43,659 nucleotides of DNA, from contig CABUXT010000019.1 in assembly GCA_902495705.1 (NCBI GenBank), positions 1 through 43,659 on the forward strand. The letters are read 5' to 3'. This document shows, in pieces, positions 15,665 through 24,700 of the stretch. The position numbers and the translations under genes are program-made. A model generated the notes under the pieces. That model did not search any database and was not told the DNA's origin. It was given only the letters and a program-made list of their open reading frames with translations. The stretch is from an uncultured cyanobacterium (GTDB lineage: Bacteria > Cyanobacteriota > Vampirovibrionia > Gastranaerophilales > Gastranaerophilaceae). Position 1 is the stretch's first letter. Every line of letters begins with the position of its first letter.

Positions 15665-16453
15665 TTATATCTTTATCGGATAGTCGTTTGGAATCTTCCA
15701 ACCGTTTTGGCGAATGAGTTCTGTGCAATATGCTCCGATTACTCCTTCTTTTCCGCAACCGTAGGTTCCATTGAATAAATCGTCTCTTGTGCCTTTCCAG
15801 TTGTATTTATATGGTTGCAATCCATGTCCCATATACATTCTAGCTGGGGTGGGTGCGGCATCTGCTTCTACATTAAGCAGAAATATAAACATATCTTTGC
15901 CGGCTGTTTCTTGTTGATTTATTACTCCTTTTTCATCAGGTTTGTATTTTTTCGCGTCAGGAAAATATAACCAAGAAGTGCTTGAAATCATCAGCATACT
16001 GCCATCAACAAAATATAGTTCGATTTTGCCTGCATTATTGCTCATTTTTACATCAGATTTTATGTATGGAATTATATATTTATTAACCCACGCTTCGGCT
16101 ACAGGTGTTGTGGTGTCATTACCATTATCATCTTTAATAAAACCTGAACCTAACTTGTCCCAACCTGAGATATCGTCATAGTCGTTTTCTGCAAGTTTTA
16201 TTGCCTGTGTCATTGTTGAATAAAATTTTGTCAAACGTGTTTCGATGACGTGTTTTCGGTAATTTGACATAAGTGTCGGAATTGTCATCGCAGCAACAAC
16301 TCCAATTATGCCAAGTGTGATTAAAACCTCGGCAAGGGTAAAACCAAATTTCGCCTTGGTTGGTGGCAAATCTACGTGCGTAGCACCTTCGGCAAGGGTA
16401 AACCCGATTGTTGCTTTTGTTTGTGTATGTTCAGCACTTTGTTTATTTTTCAT
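15665..16453 (-). CDS. Type IV pilin-like protein, module 2
   Basis: A 262-residue prepilin-type protein. The hydrophobic methylation motif GFTLAEVLITLGIIGVVAAM starts near residue 37. A first IGFTLAE copy lies about 20 residues earlier, separated by GATHVDLPPTKAKF. The globular part differs from the other three pilins except for a VDGS turn. It ends in a cysteine-bearing segment (YGCGKEGVIGAYCTEL) that could form a disulfide. The ATG at 16453 is chosen over a GTG at 16459 because AAGGAG (16459-16464) is then correctly spaced. It is divergent from the XRE gene at 16526, and a 20-base perfect palindrome lies between them. Confidence 0.9.
   Translation of the reverse strand: MKNKQSAEHTQTKATIGFTLAEGATHVDLPPTKAKFGFTLAEVLITLGIIGVVAAMTIPTLMSNYRKHVIETRLTKFYSTMTQAIKLAENDYDDISGWDKLGSGFIKDDNGNDTTTPVAEAWVNKYIIPYIKSDVKMSNNAGKIELYFVDGSMLMISSTSWLYFPDAKKYKPDEKGVINQQETAGKDMFIFLLNVEADAAPTPARMYMGHGLQPYKYNWKGTRDDLFNGTYGCGKEGVIGAYCTELIRQNGWKIPNDYPIKI
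16345..16390 (-). repeat. GATHVDL repeat, copy 2, part of inverted pair
   Basis: This copy and the one at 18114-18160 agree at all but one of about 47 bases, in opposite orientation, 1.7 kb apart. The agreement is higher than in the adjoining conserved pilin helix, where third positions differ. The 24-base core is at 16367-16390. Confidence 0.8.
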
Positions 16454-16473
16454 ACTCACTCCTTTTTAACATG

Positions 16474-16493
16474 CCTATCGCGTACGCGATAGG
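16474..16493. promoter_or_regulatory. 20-base perfect palindrome, operator of module 2
   Basis: CCTATCGCGTACGCGATAGG is a perfect palindrome, GC-rich in an AT-rich intergenic region, placed between the divergent pilin and XRE genes. It lies in the 5' leader of the pilin, just upstream of its ribosome site, and upstream of the XRE promoter. It is the clearest regulator-binding candidate in the window. Confidence 0.65.
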
Positions 16494-16525
16494 ATAGTAT
16501 TTATATTACATTCAATAATAGAATT

Positions 16526-16786
16526 ATGCAAGAGGTTAAGAAAAAAGTTATATGCACGGCTTTAGCTGCTGCCGTGAAACGCTTGAGGGGGAAGAAAAGT
16601 CAGTTTATACTTGGGGCTGAGTATGATATCCCATCATCTGTAATAAGTGATATTGAGCGTGCTGTTAAAGACCCGCAATTGACGACGATATTTAAACTTG
16701 CAACGGCTTTTAATATGCCAGTTTCTAGGTTTTTATCCGAGATAGAAAAGGAGTTACCTAAAGGGTTTTCGGTAAGTGAAGAATAG
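16526..16786 (+). CDS. XRE regulator of pilin module 2
   Basis: An 86-residue HTH protein. The domain is a diverged Cro/CI type: LRGKKSQFILGAEYDIPSSVISDIERAVKDP, where the usual Gln-Glu start of helix 2 reads KSQFILG, and then a third helix with LATAFNMPVSRFLSEI. A short polar tail follows. It is divergent from the module 2 pilin across 72 bases containing a perfect palindrome. AATAAT (16514-16519) six bases before the ATG suggests leaderless mRNA. A strong terminator follows immediately. It probably acts on the palindrome; this is inference. Confidence 0.82.
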   Translation: MQEVKKKVICTALAAAVKRLRGKKSQFILGAEYDIPSSVISDIERAVKDPQLTTIFKLATAFNMPVSRFLSEIEKELPKGFSVSEE

Positions 16787-16793
16787 ATAAAAC

Positions 16794-16829
16794 AAAAGGT
16801 GGCGAGCACTTCGTGCTCGCCACCTTTTT
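16794..16829. terminator. Bidirectional terminator between XRE gene and nusB
   Basis: GGTGGCGAGCAC-TTC-GTGCTCGCCACC, a perfect 12-base stem with a three-base loop, followed by TTTTT and preceded by AAAA. It can end both the XRE gene (+) and nusB (-), which converge here. Confidence 0.92.
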
Positions 16830-16849
16830 AAAAAACTTAAAATTTAAAA

Positions 16850-17512
16850 TTAATACTTAACACCTTTATCAACAATAATTTTTGCCAAAATACCGTTAAT
16901 AAATGCTGCACTGTCTTCTGTTGAATACTTTTTAGCAAGTTCAAGAGCTTCATCAACAATAACCTTCATAGGAGCTTCTTTTACATATAGAAGTTCAGAA
17001 ATTGCGATTCTCAAAATATCTTTGTCCATTTTAACTAATCTGTCAAAATCCCAACCGTTTGAGTATTCTTTAATCATATCGTCAATTTCTTGGTGATGTT
17101 GTTGGAAAGCTTCTGCGATTTGGATTGCATAGCGTTTTACTTCACTTTGAGATTCAAGTGTTGTAAACTCAGCAATTTCAACAGCCAAAAGCGCTTTTTC
17201 AGCTACTTCAATCATTTCATCGATTCTGCCTGTCATATCAGATGTCATAGGTAGCGGAACAGGAATGTTTGCAGCTTCGATTGGTCTATTCAAGTTGATT
17301 TCGTGTTCAGCTTCATAATCGTCAACTTTGTTTTTCATATCAATTAGTGCGCCTAATGATGTTTTCAAATCGTCTTTTGCACTGTCAGATAAGATTCTTA
17401 CTGATTTTAAAATAATATCGTCTAAATTTTCTTTAGAATAGTTTGTAATCTTTTTATCAAATTGTGAGAATAGGATGAAAGCTAATTCTCTGGCTGCTCT
17501 ACGGGCTTGCAT
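16850..17512 (-). CDS. nusB: Transcription antitermination factor NusB (long form)
   Basis: A 220-residue NusB, which with NusE/S10 binds boxA RNA in rRNA antitermination. The N-terminal MQARRAARELAFILFSQFD and the C-terminal KMDKDILRIAISELLYVKEAPMKVIVDEALELAKKY and FINGILAKI are typical. Between about residues 70 and 125 is an extra helical stretch absent from the 140-residue E. coli type; cyanobacterial NusB is lengthened at the same place. It has a GAGGT ribosome site. It is flanked on both sides by XRE/pilin modules in mirror orientation. Confidence 0.92.
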   Translation of the reverse strand: MQARRAARELAFILFSQFDKKITNYSKENLDDIILKSVRILSDSAKDDLKTSLGALIDMKNKVDDYEAEHEINLNRPIEAANIPVPLPMTSDMTGRIDEMIEVAEKALLAVEIAEFTTLESQSEVKRYAIQIAEAFQQHHQEIDDMIKEYSNGWDFDRLVKMDKDILRIAISELLYVKEAPMKVIVDEALELAKKYSTEDSAAFINGILAKIIVDKGVKY

Positions 17513-17621
17513 ATTTTTACCTCTTAAATTTTCATATTTTACTATTTTGCAATTCCTATGCTATCATGAAAAATTTTTGGCGTAAAGAATACAGATAAAA
17601 CCTTTGAATTTTTGTGGAGTT

Positions 17622-17948
17622 TTAAACAAGTCCTTTTAGTACAATTTCCAGTGTTTCAAGTTTTGCGGTGTCATTTTTTATTGTTTTTATTTGGTTGATT
17701 ATTTTTTTATAGAGAATGTCATTGCTTTTTTTATCAGAAATTGCAAATAGGTCAGTCGCTGTGACATCCAAAACTTTGGTCAAATTTTCAAGAGTTTTAG
17801 CACTTGCAAAACCTTTTCCTGTCTCAATAAGGCTCAGTGATTTGACTTCAATTCCAAGAAGTTCAGCCAACTTGCTCTGAGTCAAATTTTTGGTGTTTCT
17901 TATTTTTTTTATGTTGTTACCTAAAATTTTGCAAATGTTCTCTTCCAT
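17622..17948 (-). CDS. XRE regulator of pilin module 3
   Basis: A 108-residue protein. Residues 5-65 are a Cro/CI-type HTH (KIRNTKNLTQSKLAELLGI, VKSLSLIETGKGFAS), and residues 70-108 form a charged helical tail (LYKKIINQIKTIKNDTAKLETLEIVL) that may dimerise. It is divergent from the module 3 pilin across 123 bases. Unlike the other XRE genes it has a plain GGAG ribosome site, so it is the exception to the leaderless pattern. AATTACAT half-sites in the intergenic region, one of them in a full palindrome, are the likely targets. Confidence 0.88.
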   Translation of the reverse strand: MEENICKILGNNIKKIRNTKNLTQSKLAELLGIEVKSLSLIETGKGFASAKTLENLTKVLDVTATDLFAISDKKSNDILYKKIINQIKTIKNDTAKLETLEIVLKGLV

Positions 17949-18007
17949 ATCAACTCCATATTTTAATACTATGTTTAAGAAGAAATAAGTAAATTACATA
18001 AAACACC

Positions 18008-18036
18008 TTGACAATAGAAATAAAATACCTTATTAA
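18008..18036 (+). promoter_or_regulatory. Promoter of pilin gene 18072
   Basis: A consensus TTGACA (18008-18013), a 17-base spacer and TATTAA (18031-18036). The palindrome at 18042-18053 lies just downstream, over the expected start site. Confidence 0.6.
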
Positions 18037-18041
18037 TGGAA

Positions 18042-18053
18042 ATGTAATTACAT
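18042..18053. promoter_or_regulatory. Palindromic operator candidate, module 3
   Basis: ATGTAATTACAT is a perfect 12-base palindrome over the expected transcription start of the pilin gene. A second half, AATTACAT, is at 17992-17999 nearer the XRE gene, so both genes could be controlled together. Confidence 0.5.
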
Positions 18054-18071
18054 AATTTTAGGAGAGATTAT

Positions 18072-18899
18072 ATGTACAAAATTATAAAAATAAAATTTGG
18101 TTCTACCTTAGCCGAAGGTGCTACGCACGTAGATTTGCCACCAACCAAAGCGAAATTTGGATTCACTCTAGCAGAGGTTTTAATCACGCTTGGTATAATT
18201 GGTGTAGTTGCAGCGATGACAATTCCGACACTGATTGCTAATACTCGTTCTGCACAATATCGTTCAACTCTCAAAAAGACAATGTCGACTCTATCCCAAG
18301 CAGCAAGGATGTCGCAAGCTCAGTACGGTTTTGATTTTGCAGGTATTGATGCAAAGTGTGGCGCAAATGGTGGAGCGGAAAAACCAACAACTGTTATGTC
18401 AATGTGCTCATTATTAAATGGAACTTTGACAGGTGCGACATACTATAATGATATTTCAAAATTACCAATGACTAAAAACAATGAAAACAAAAAATACGCC
18501 TTGGTTGAATATCCATACTTTAAAAGTTTGTATGGGACAGGTTTTTTAAGTAACATGCATGGTTATGTTTTATCAGATGGTGTTATTGTTGCTTTTTATA
18601 AGGATTTAGGCTATTCGCCTTGTACACTCCCTGTTGGAGTTCCATTCAAAGATGGGTATATGACCGGTGTAGATGATTCATTTATGTCAGATTGCGTAGG
18701 GTTTATTGATGTCAATGGTACGGCACTTCCTAATAAAGAGGTTAGTTGTTCATCAGGTTCTAGTAGTGTTACTGCTAATACTTGTGTTGTGAAAAATGAT
18801 GCTAAACATTTAACTGATGTTTATCCGATACGTTTTCATGATGGGATAATTGAACCTGCGACAGCCGCTGCCAGATATGTATTAAGAACCGCGAAATAA
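18072..18899 (+). CDS. Type IV pilin-like protein, module 3
   Basis: A 275-residue prepilin-type protein. The methylation motif GFTLAEVLITLGIIGVVAAM starts near residue 30. The first copy is degenerate (GSTLAE, with Ser for Phe) and is followed by GATHVDLPPTKAKF. The leader begins only about ten residues before the first copy. The globular part has several cysteines (CGANGG, MCSLL, PCTLP, DCVGFIDVNG, SCSSG, TCVV) that could form disulfides. It is preceded by GGAGAG and a TTGACA promoter, divergent from the XRE gene at 17622, and followed by the largest repeat cluster in the window. Confidence 0.9.
   Translation: MYKIIKIKFGSTLAEGATHVDLPPTKAKFGFTLAEVLITLGIIGVVAAMTIPTLIANTRSAQYRSTLKKTMSTLSQAARMSQAQYGFDFAGIDAKCGANGGAEKPTTVMSMCSLLNGTLTGATYYNDISKLPMTKNNENKKYALVEYPYFKSLYGTGFLSNMHGYVLSDGVIVAFYKDLGYSPCTLPVGVPFKDGYMTGVDDSFMSDCVGFIDVNGTALPNKEVSCSSGSSSVTANTCVVKNDAKHLTDVYPIRFHDGIIEPATAAARYVLRTAK
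18114..18160 (+). repeat. GATHVDL repeat, copy 3, part of inverted pair
   Basis: Core at 18114-18137, identical to copies 1 and 2. The longer 47-base stretch pairs with 16345-16390 in inverted orientation, with the two XRE genes and nusB between. Confidence 0.8.
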
Positions 18900-18945
18900 A
18901 TTATCATGATTTATCAATGGGTATATTTGCGAAATTATTAATTGG

Positions 18946-19424
18946 AAAAGATTCCGAAACGAGTTCGGAATGACATAATGAGATTTGCTTGATTGGTAAT
19001 AAAGTAGGTCGGCATTACTATGCCGACAAAATAAAGTGTCATTCTGAAAGCTTAGAAAATTTGTGTGAAGTATGAACACATAATTTTCTTGCTATTCAGA
19101 ATCTATCAATTTCGATTTTAAAAATCGACCTTTGTGCATTATTTTTTCAATCAAATGGATAGACCCTGAATCTACGCAGTCGCATTCGCTCCTGCTGTTC
19201 AGGGTGACATAGACCTTTTTGTTGTGTTTGAGATTCCGAAATGAATTCGGAATGACAGTTATGTTTTTACACCATCATGTCATTACGAGGAGCAATATTT
19301 TACAAATATCACATTCACCACTACAGCGCGACGTAGTAATCCCCTGCAAGTCTTGTTGTGGATTACCACGTCACTTCGTCAAAACCATCGATACATTTGT
19401 AAGTCAATGTTCCTCGTAATGACA
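18946..19424. repeat. Large repeat cluster after pilin module 3
   Basis: The 597 bases between the pilin and rpsA hold no credible gene. In order: ATTCCGAA/TTCGGAAT hairpin (18951-18971), GTCGGCATTACTATGCCGAC (19008-19027), a long TCATTCTGAA/TTCAGAATC element (19037-19103), CCCTGAA/TTCAGGG around a 28-base interior (19163-19204), another ATTCCGAA/TTCGGAAT hairpin (19233-19253), and a 147-base TCATTACGAGGA/TCCTCGTAATGA element (19278-19424). Confidence 0.85.
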
Positions 19425-19441
19425 TGTTTTTATCATACAAA

Positions 19442-19471
19442 CAAAAGACCGGAATTTCTTCCGGCCTTTTG
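19442..19471 (-). terminator. Terminator of rpsA
   Basis: AAAAGGCCGGAAGAAATTCCGGTCTTTT on the minus strand, a GC-rich stem with an A-run before and a T-run after, 26 bases past the rpsA stop codon. Confidence 0.88.
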
Positions 19472-19496
19472 CGTTGGTATATCTTAAAATTCTGAA

Positions 19497-20561
19497 TTAT
19501 TCAGCATCTTTATTGATATCTTTTACACTCAAAGCGATTCTGTGTTCTTGTGGAGTGAATTTTTTGATAAGAACTTCAACGCTGTCGCCAACTTTGTATT
19601 TGTTGAACGGATTAACGTTTTCTTCAGCCATTTCAGAAACGGGTAACAAAGCTTCTACTCCAGGGAAAATGTTGATGAATGCACCAAAACCTGTAACTTT
19701 GTTTACAGTACCTGTGATAACTTGACCTTCTGAGAATTGACCTTCGATTTGTTGCCATGGGTCTTCGCCCATTCTTTTCAATGACAATGAAATTCTTTTC
19801 AATTCAGTATCAATTTTGATGATTTTAACTTCTAAAGTTTCACCCAAAGAAATTACATCTGAAGGATGTTTAATTCTTTGCCATGAAATTTCAGAAATTG
19901 GAAGTAAGCCGTCAATGCCGTTGATGTCAACGAAAGCACCGAAATCAGCGATTCTAACAACTTCACCTTTAACAACTTGACCTTCTTCAAGTTCTGACAA
20001 AATGTTATCAACAACTTGGTCTCTTTGTTCAGCAACAGCTTGTCTTTGAGACAAGATAAGTTTGTTTTTCTTAGGGTCAGCTTCAAGAACTTTAACTTCG
20101 ATTTTTTGGTCTAACAAACCGTCAAATGGAGTTCCTGTTCTAAGTTGAGATGAAGGGATAAAACCTTTCAAGTCAGCAACGTCAACCAAAACGCCGCCTT
20201 TAACAACTGAAACAACTTTTGCAAGGATTGTGTCGCCTTGAACTTTTGCATCGTTAAGTTGTGCCCAAGCTTGAGCAAATGCAAGTCTTTTCAAAGATAA
20301 CAACATACCTTCTTCGTCGTGTTCTTCTTTCAATACGTAAAATTCTTTTTCGTCACCAATTTCAAGTGGTGTAGCTTCTTCTGCAGCAGAGATTTCTTTG
20401 TTAGGCAAGAAAGCTTCTGTTTTAGCGCCGCGAACGCTGATTAGGTAGCCGTCTTGGTCTTTTTTCAAAACTGTACCTTCAACGATATCAGCTACTGAAT
20501 GTCCTTTTGAAAAGCTTTCTTCTAACAACTTTTCAAATTCGTCTAATGTTGCTTGTGTCAT
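19497..20561 (-). CDS. rpsA: Ribosomal protein S1 (short, four S1 domains)
   Basis: A 354-residue RNA-binding protein of the small ribosomal subunit. Four S1 OB-folds are visible at about residues 22-91, 109-173, 194-262 and 279-348. The third and fourth have the clearest GxVxxxxxFGAFVxI pattern (GEVVRIADFGAFVDI, GTVNKVTGFGAFINI). E. coli S1 has six domains; the short form is like that of Cyanobacteria and some Firmicutes. A good AAGGAG ribosome site precedes it. It follows ispH on the same strand across a repeat. A reduced S1 is of interest beside the many leaderless-type starts in this genome. Confidence 0.92.
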   Translation of the reverse strand: MTQATLDEFEKLLEESFSKGHSVADIVEGTVLKKDQDGYLISVRGAKTEAFLPNKEISAAEEATPLEIGDEKEFYVLKEEHDEEGMLLSLKRLAFAQAWAQLNDAKVQGDTILAKVVSVVKGGVLVDVADLKGFIPSSQLRTGTPFDGLLDQKIEVKVLEADPKKNKLILSQRQAVAEQRDQVVDNILSELEEGQVVKGEVVRIADFGAFVDINGIDGLLPISEISWQRIKHPSDVISLGETLEVKIIKIDTELKRISLSLKRMGEDPWQQIEGQFSEGQVITGTVNKVTGFGAFINIFPGVEALLPVSEMAEENVNPFNKYKVGDSVEVLIKKFTPQEHRIALSVKDINKDAE

Positions 20562-20615
20562 TTTTTATTTTCTCCTTTTTCTTTTTTTGACTTTTCAGTC
20601 GTTTTGTTTTACTTG

Positions 20616-20755
20616 TTGTGTGGATTGCCACGCTCACTTTGTTCGCTCGCAATGACGTGTGCTATGTTAAGCGACACTTGCCAATGGTTGCGACGACGGT
20701 ACTTGTCGCGATTATCGTCATTGCGAGGAGCTTTAGCTCCGTGGCAATCTATTTT
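20616..20755. repeat. Repeat between ispH and rpsA
   Basis: A 140-base imperfect inverted repeat: GGATTGCCACGCTCACTTTG at the left and GAGCTTTAGCTCCGTGGCAA at the right, with CGCAATGACG and CGTCATTGCG as inner arms. This is the widespread GTCATTGCGAG type of repeat, and it abuts the end of ispH. Confidence 0.75.
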
Positions 20756-21609
20756 AATCTTTCCATAACCTTTGAAATTACGTTGTCAGGGGTTGATGCT
20801 CCTGCGGTTACGGAAATTTTTTCGGATTTGGCTATCAAATCCTTGTAGTTATCTAATTCGGCATCAGTTTCGATGTGGATGGTTTTTGTAATATCCTTCA
20901 AAATTTCTGCCAAATGAGATGTGTTTGCACTCTTTTTAGAACCTACAACAATCATCAAATCGCTTTCTTTTGCCATTTCTTTGGCTTCTGATTGTCGCAT
21001 TGAAGTGCTTCTGCATATTGTGTTTGCAATATGCAATTCTTTTGAAATTGGAGTCAGGTATTGGATAATTTCATTCAATGTTGAAATCATTTGGGTTGTT
21101 TGTACCACCACTCCGATATTTTTATGTTCTTTCAATTCTTTTTCATAAGGTTTTAATTGTTCGACTGAATCTGCGACAATAACCTTATCACTGTATTGTA
21201 CGGCATTAGCGCGGATTGCAATAACCTCCGGATGTTGAGATTTTCCGACAATTACCAAATAATAACCGTCTTTTGCAAGTTCGATTGCCTTTTGTTGAAC
21301 TTTTTTAACATCAGGGCAAGTTAAGTCATAAACTTCAAATCCTGCATTTTCAATTTGTTTAAAAACTTCAGGACTTTCTCCATGACTTCTTACAACACAA
21401 ATGCCATCACCTTTTTGCGGTAATTCAGATAACGATTTGATACCAAGAGAGTCCAATTCTTCAATCACTTGTGAATTGTGAATTAATTCCCCTAATACAC
21501 AGATATTTCTTTGCGGATTTTCGGCTTTTAATTTTTTAACGGTTTCAACGGCTCTTTTTACTCCGTAACAAAAACCTGCAAATTTCGCTAGTTTAATTTC
21601 TTTCGGCAA
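20749..21609 (-). CDS. ispH: 4-hydroxy-3-methylbut-2-enyl diphosphate reductase
   Basis: A 286-residue iron-sulfur enzyme, the last step of the MEP isoprenoid pathway. The three cluster cysteines are C14 (FCYGVKRAV), C98 (LTCPDV) and C199 (NTICRSTSMRQ). Conserved histidines are in ELIHN and SQHPEV. The start is a TTG, placed right for the family, since the conserved AKxxGFC motif begins at residue 8. The next gene on the strand is rpsA, recalling the ispH-rpsA pairing of many Firmicutes, though here a repeat separates them. Confidence 0.94.
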   Translation of the reverse strand: MPKEIKLAKFAGFCYGVKRAVETVKKLKAENPQRNICVLGELIHNSQVIEELDSLGIKSLSELPQKGDGICVVRSHGESPEVFKQIENAGFEVYDLTCPDVKKVQQKAIELAKDGYYLVIVGKSQHPEVIAIRANAVQYSDKVIVADSVEQLKPYEKELKEHKNIGVVVQTTQMISTLNEIIQYLTPISKELHIANTICRSTSMRQSEAKEMAKESDLMIVVGSKKSANTSHLAEILKDITKTIHIETDAELDNYKDLIAKSEKISVTAGASTPDNVISKVMERLK

Positions 21610-21702
21610 TTTGTAATTGTCTTCTTTCTATAGAACTCGCAAGAATTTCTTGCTGTAAGTGTATTACAACATAAAAAACATTACAAATCAAGTGGAGTAG
21701 AA

Positions 21703-24700
21703 CTATGCGTTAAAACGGAAACCTTTTGGTGGAAATTTTTTGTTGATACGTTTGCCCATTCCAACTTTTGCAGGTCCGAATGTTCCGCCAAATTCTTCTT
21801 CCTCTTCTTCTAAAGCTGCGAAAGTAAATGCTGTTGTCGGTGGAGTTTGTTGTTTATTATATTTTCTTTGCCATTCGATAGAACCAGGAGTCAGAACTTC
21901 GTCATTCATACCGATAGGATTACCTTTTTGTTGAGCAAGTTCTTGTGGTGAAACGATTCTGTATGAGTCGTCTTCAACATCACTAATTGCGCCAAAAGAT
22001 GTGCCTTGACGAGTTATTGTAGTCCCATCTGCCAATGTTTTTGTCATTTCATTTGCTGCAAATTTAGGCTGTGGTTGAGCTTGTTGAACTTCTGATTTTT
22101 GTTCAGGTTGTTGAGTGTATTCTTGAGGTGTTGGCTCATCATATTGCATTGCAGGTTGAGAAAATTGTGGTTGGGCTTGTCTTTGCAAGCTGGTTTGTGC
22201 AACTTGATTATCTATACCTTTAACTTCATTTCTCAATTTTGTCAATTTTTCTCTTTCATCAAGCGGTAAGAATTGTAAATATCTTGAAAATCTTACATTA
22301 CTCATAGAGCTTACATTCTGAGTCAAATAATTTTTGATGATTTTGTAATTAACAGAAACAAGGTTATCATCAGAAATTTTGTCATTTTCTAATAGTGAGT
22401 AAATTTTGTCACCCAATTTGTTTAATACAACTTTTCGAGCATCTTCAGAGTTTGAAGAGTTGTACAATCTTAAAAGAGTTGAGGTATCGTCAACATTTTC
22501 AATGAATGACGTCAGATATTTAGATTTAGTGATTCTGTCAAAGAATACGCTTTGCGCTTTTTCTCCAAGTGAAGAAATGATATCGTAAACTTCAGTAATG
22601 CTTGATGCATTTTTGAGTTTATTTCTGATTTCAGTGATTTGTTTGTCTTCTACAGATGTTTGGAACTCTTTGTCTGTAGTGATTTCTTCAACTGATTGTT
22701 TTAATGCTACATCAATAAGCTTTTCTGCTTCATGTTCTGTTACTGATTTTTTGATATTTTCAGATGTCTCAAGGGCTTTTTGTGCAACTTCATCTCTTTT
22801 TGCCTCAAGTTGTGCAGTTTCCTCTGCTTGTTTTGCAGATGTTGTTGATGCGTAATTTGAGGCAGTATCGGAATTTGAACCATCAATATTTTGACGTGAG
22901 GTTGAAGTTCTTGAACCTGTTGTTGAATTATATGAGGCAACTCCTGTTGTACCTGCTGAAGTTTGAGCAGATTTAGAAGTTGCATTTGAAACTGTAGTTG
23001 CACTTCCTGTTTGAGCACCTGTTGTTCTGCCACTGCTTGATGTTACTGAACCTTTTGTATTTGCGCTTACAGGAGTGTTTTGAGCTGGGCTTTGCGCTTT
23101 TGCGCTTTGTTTTTGAACAGCTTGTTGATTGTTGTTTGCTGAGTTTTGAACTTGAGTGTTATCTTTTGCTTGAGCTGATGTTGGTGTAGTTTTCGTCAAA
23201 GTTTCTTGAGAAATTTCACCGGTTCTCATAGCATTTGAGATTTTAGCTTGTTCTGCAGGCGGATAATTTTTTGCAGCAGACTCAACGTAGCTGTTGTATT
23301 GTGTGCGAACACTTTTATCTACGCTTTTTGATGCTGCAGCCAAGCCTTCAGTGACCGCAGGGTCATTGATTTGAGACATTGCCTTTGCAAAATTTAACTG
23401 TTCTTGCGGACCGTTTATTTTTGCATTTGTAACTAAATCTTGAGCAAATACTGCTTTATTAGCAGAAGATACGCTAGCTGATGTTAGGACTGTTTTTGAA
23501 CATGCTTGAGCTGCTTGGTATGATATGATTGTTCTATCATTCAACCCTTGTGTTAATGGGTCGATTAATTCTTTATATGCGGCAGTATTTGTTGCTACTT
23601 TATTAAGTGCAACACCTTGAAAACTTGCAGGCATGATTCTTGTTGCAGCTTTTTGGACTTCAACATCGCCATGTAACATATTTAAACCTGTTGCAATGTT
23701 GTAATTGTCAGCATTCCCTGTTGCCATTTCATGAGCCATGTGTTCAGAGATTAGATGTTGAGGTATTAATTTTTTTATTTGGTCATCTTTGAAATTCTTT
23801 TCTTTCAAAGAATTTATTACAAAGTTTAAATCTTCAATATTATCACAACCTGCCATCAATTTTTGAAGTCTAGCACGAGTTTTTTTATCGCTATAATTGT
23901 TTGCCGAAATATCTTGTAATTGGGCTGATATATATTCTTTAGATGTTTTAAAACCGTATAGAATTGCCAAATCACTATTTTTTGATTCTAAACTAATCTG
24001 TTTATTGGCTTTTGAATCAATTTTAAGCAATATTCCATATTCTTTTAATAATATTTGTTCTTCATTTGTTAAACTTTTGGGATTCCTTTTTCTTAAAAGA
24101 TTATATACATCTTTAATTGTAGCTTGTTCTCCAGGATGTGCTGTTTCCCATTCCTTTGCAAGTGCTATTTTAGTGTCTTGTTTTTGGATACTAGCTTCAT
24201 CTTTTATGCCTTTACTTTCATAGTATTTGAGCATAAGTTTACTTTGTTCGCTTACTGGCATTTCAATAAATTGTTCAATTGTCAGTTGATTAGAATCTAT
24301 TGCGTCAAAGTAAATTGCAGCTTTAGTATAAATAGCTTCACTTATTTCTTTTGCTTCTTCTGCACTTTTGCCTTTTAATAAGTCTGAAAGACCAAACTTG
24401 TCTGTGAACTCTTTAATTGTTTCGTTAATACATTTTTTCTTATCGGTATCAGACATATTTTCAAAATTTTCATATTTTTTTGAGCAGTAGCCTTCAACAT
24501 ACTTATCAAGTTTTTCTTTTTGAGAAAGATTTCTCCATTCTTCACTTTGTCGAGTCTTTAAAGGTACTAATTCATTTTGAAATGCTTTATATCCTTGAGT
24601 TTTAAATTCATTAAAATCAAGGCTTTTGCTGTTTAATGTTTCAGCAAGAGTGGCAATATTTTTGATTTCAGCAGAGGAATATACTGCACTACTGATATTG

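Noticed and set aside
7616..18899. Prophage with CI/Cro-like regulators
   Set aside because: No phage structural, integrase or lysis genes are near; the neighbours are housekeeping genes (nusB, cysS, ftsY).
18900..19496. Short open frames within the repeat cluster
   Set aside because: They run through inverted repeats, lack ribosome sites and composition of real genes, and appear wherever the same repeats occur.
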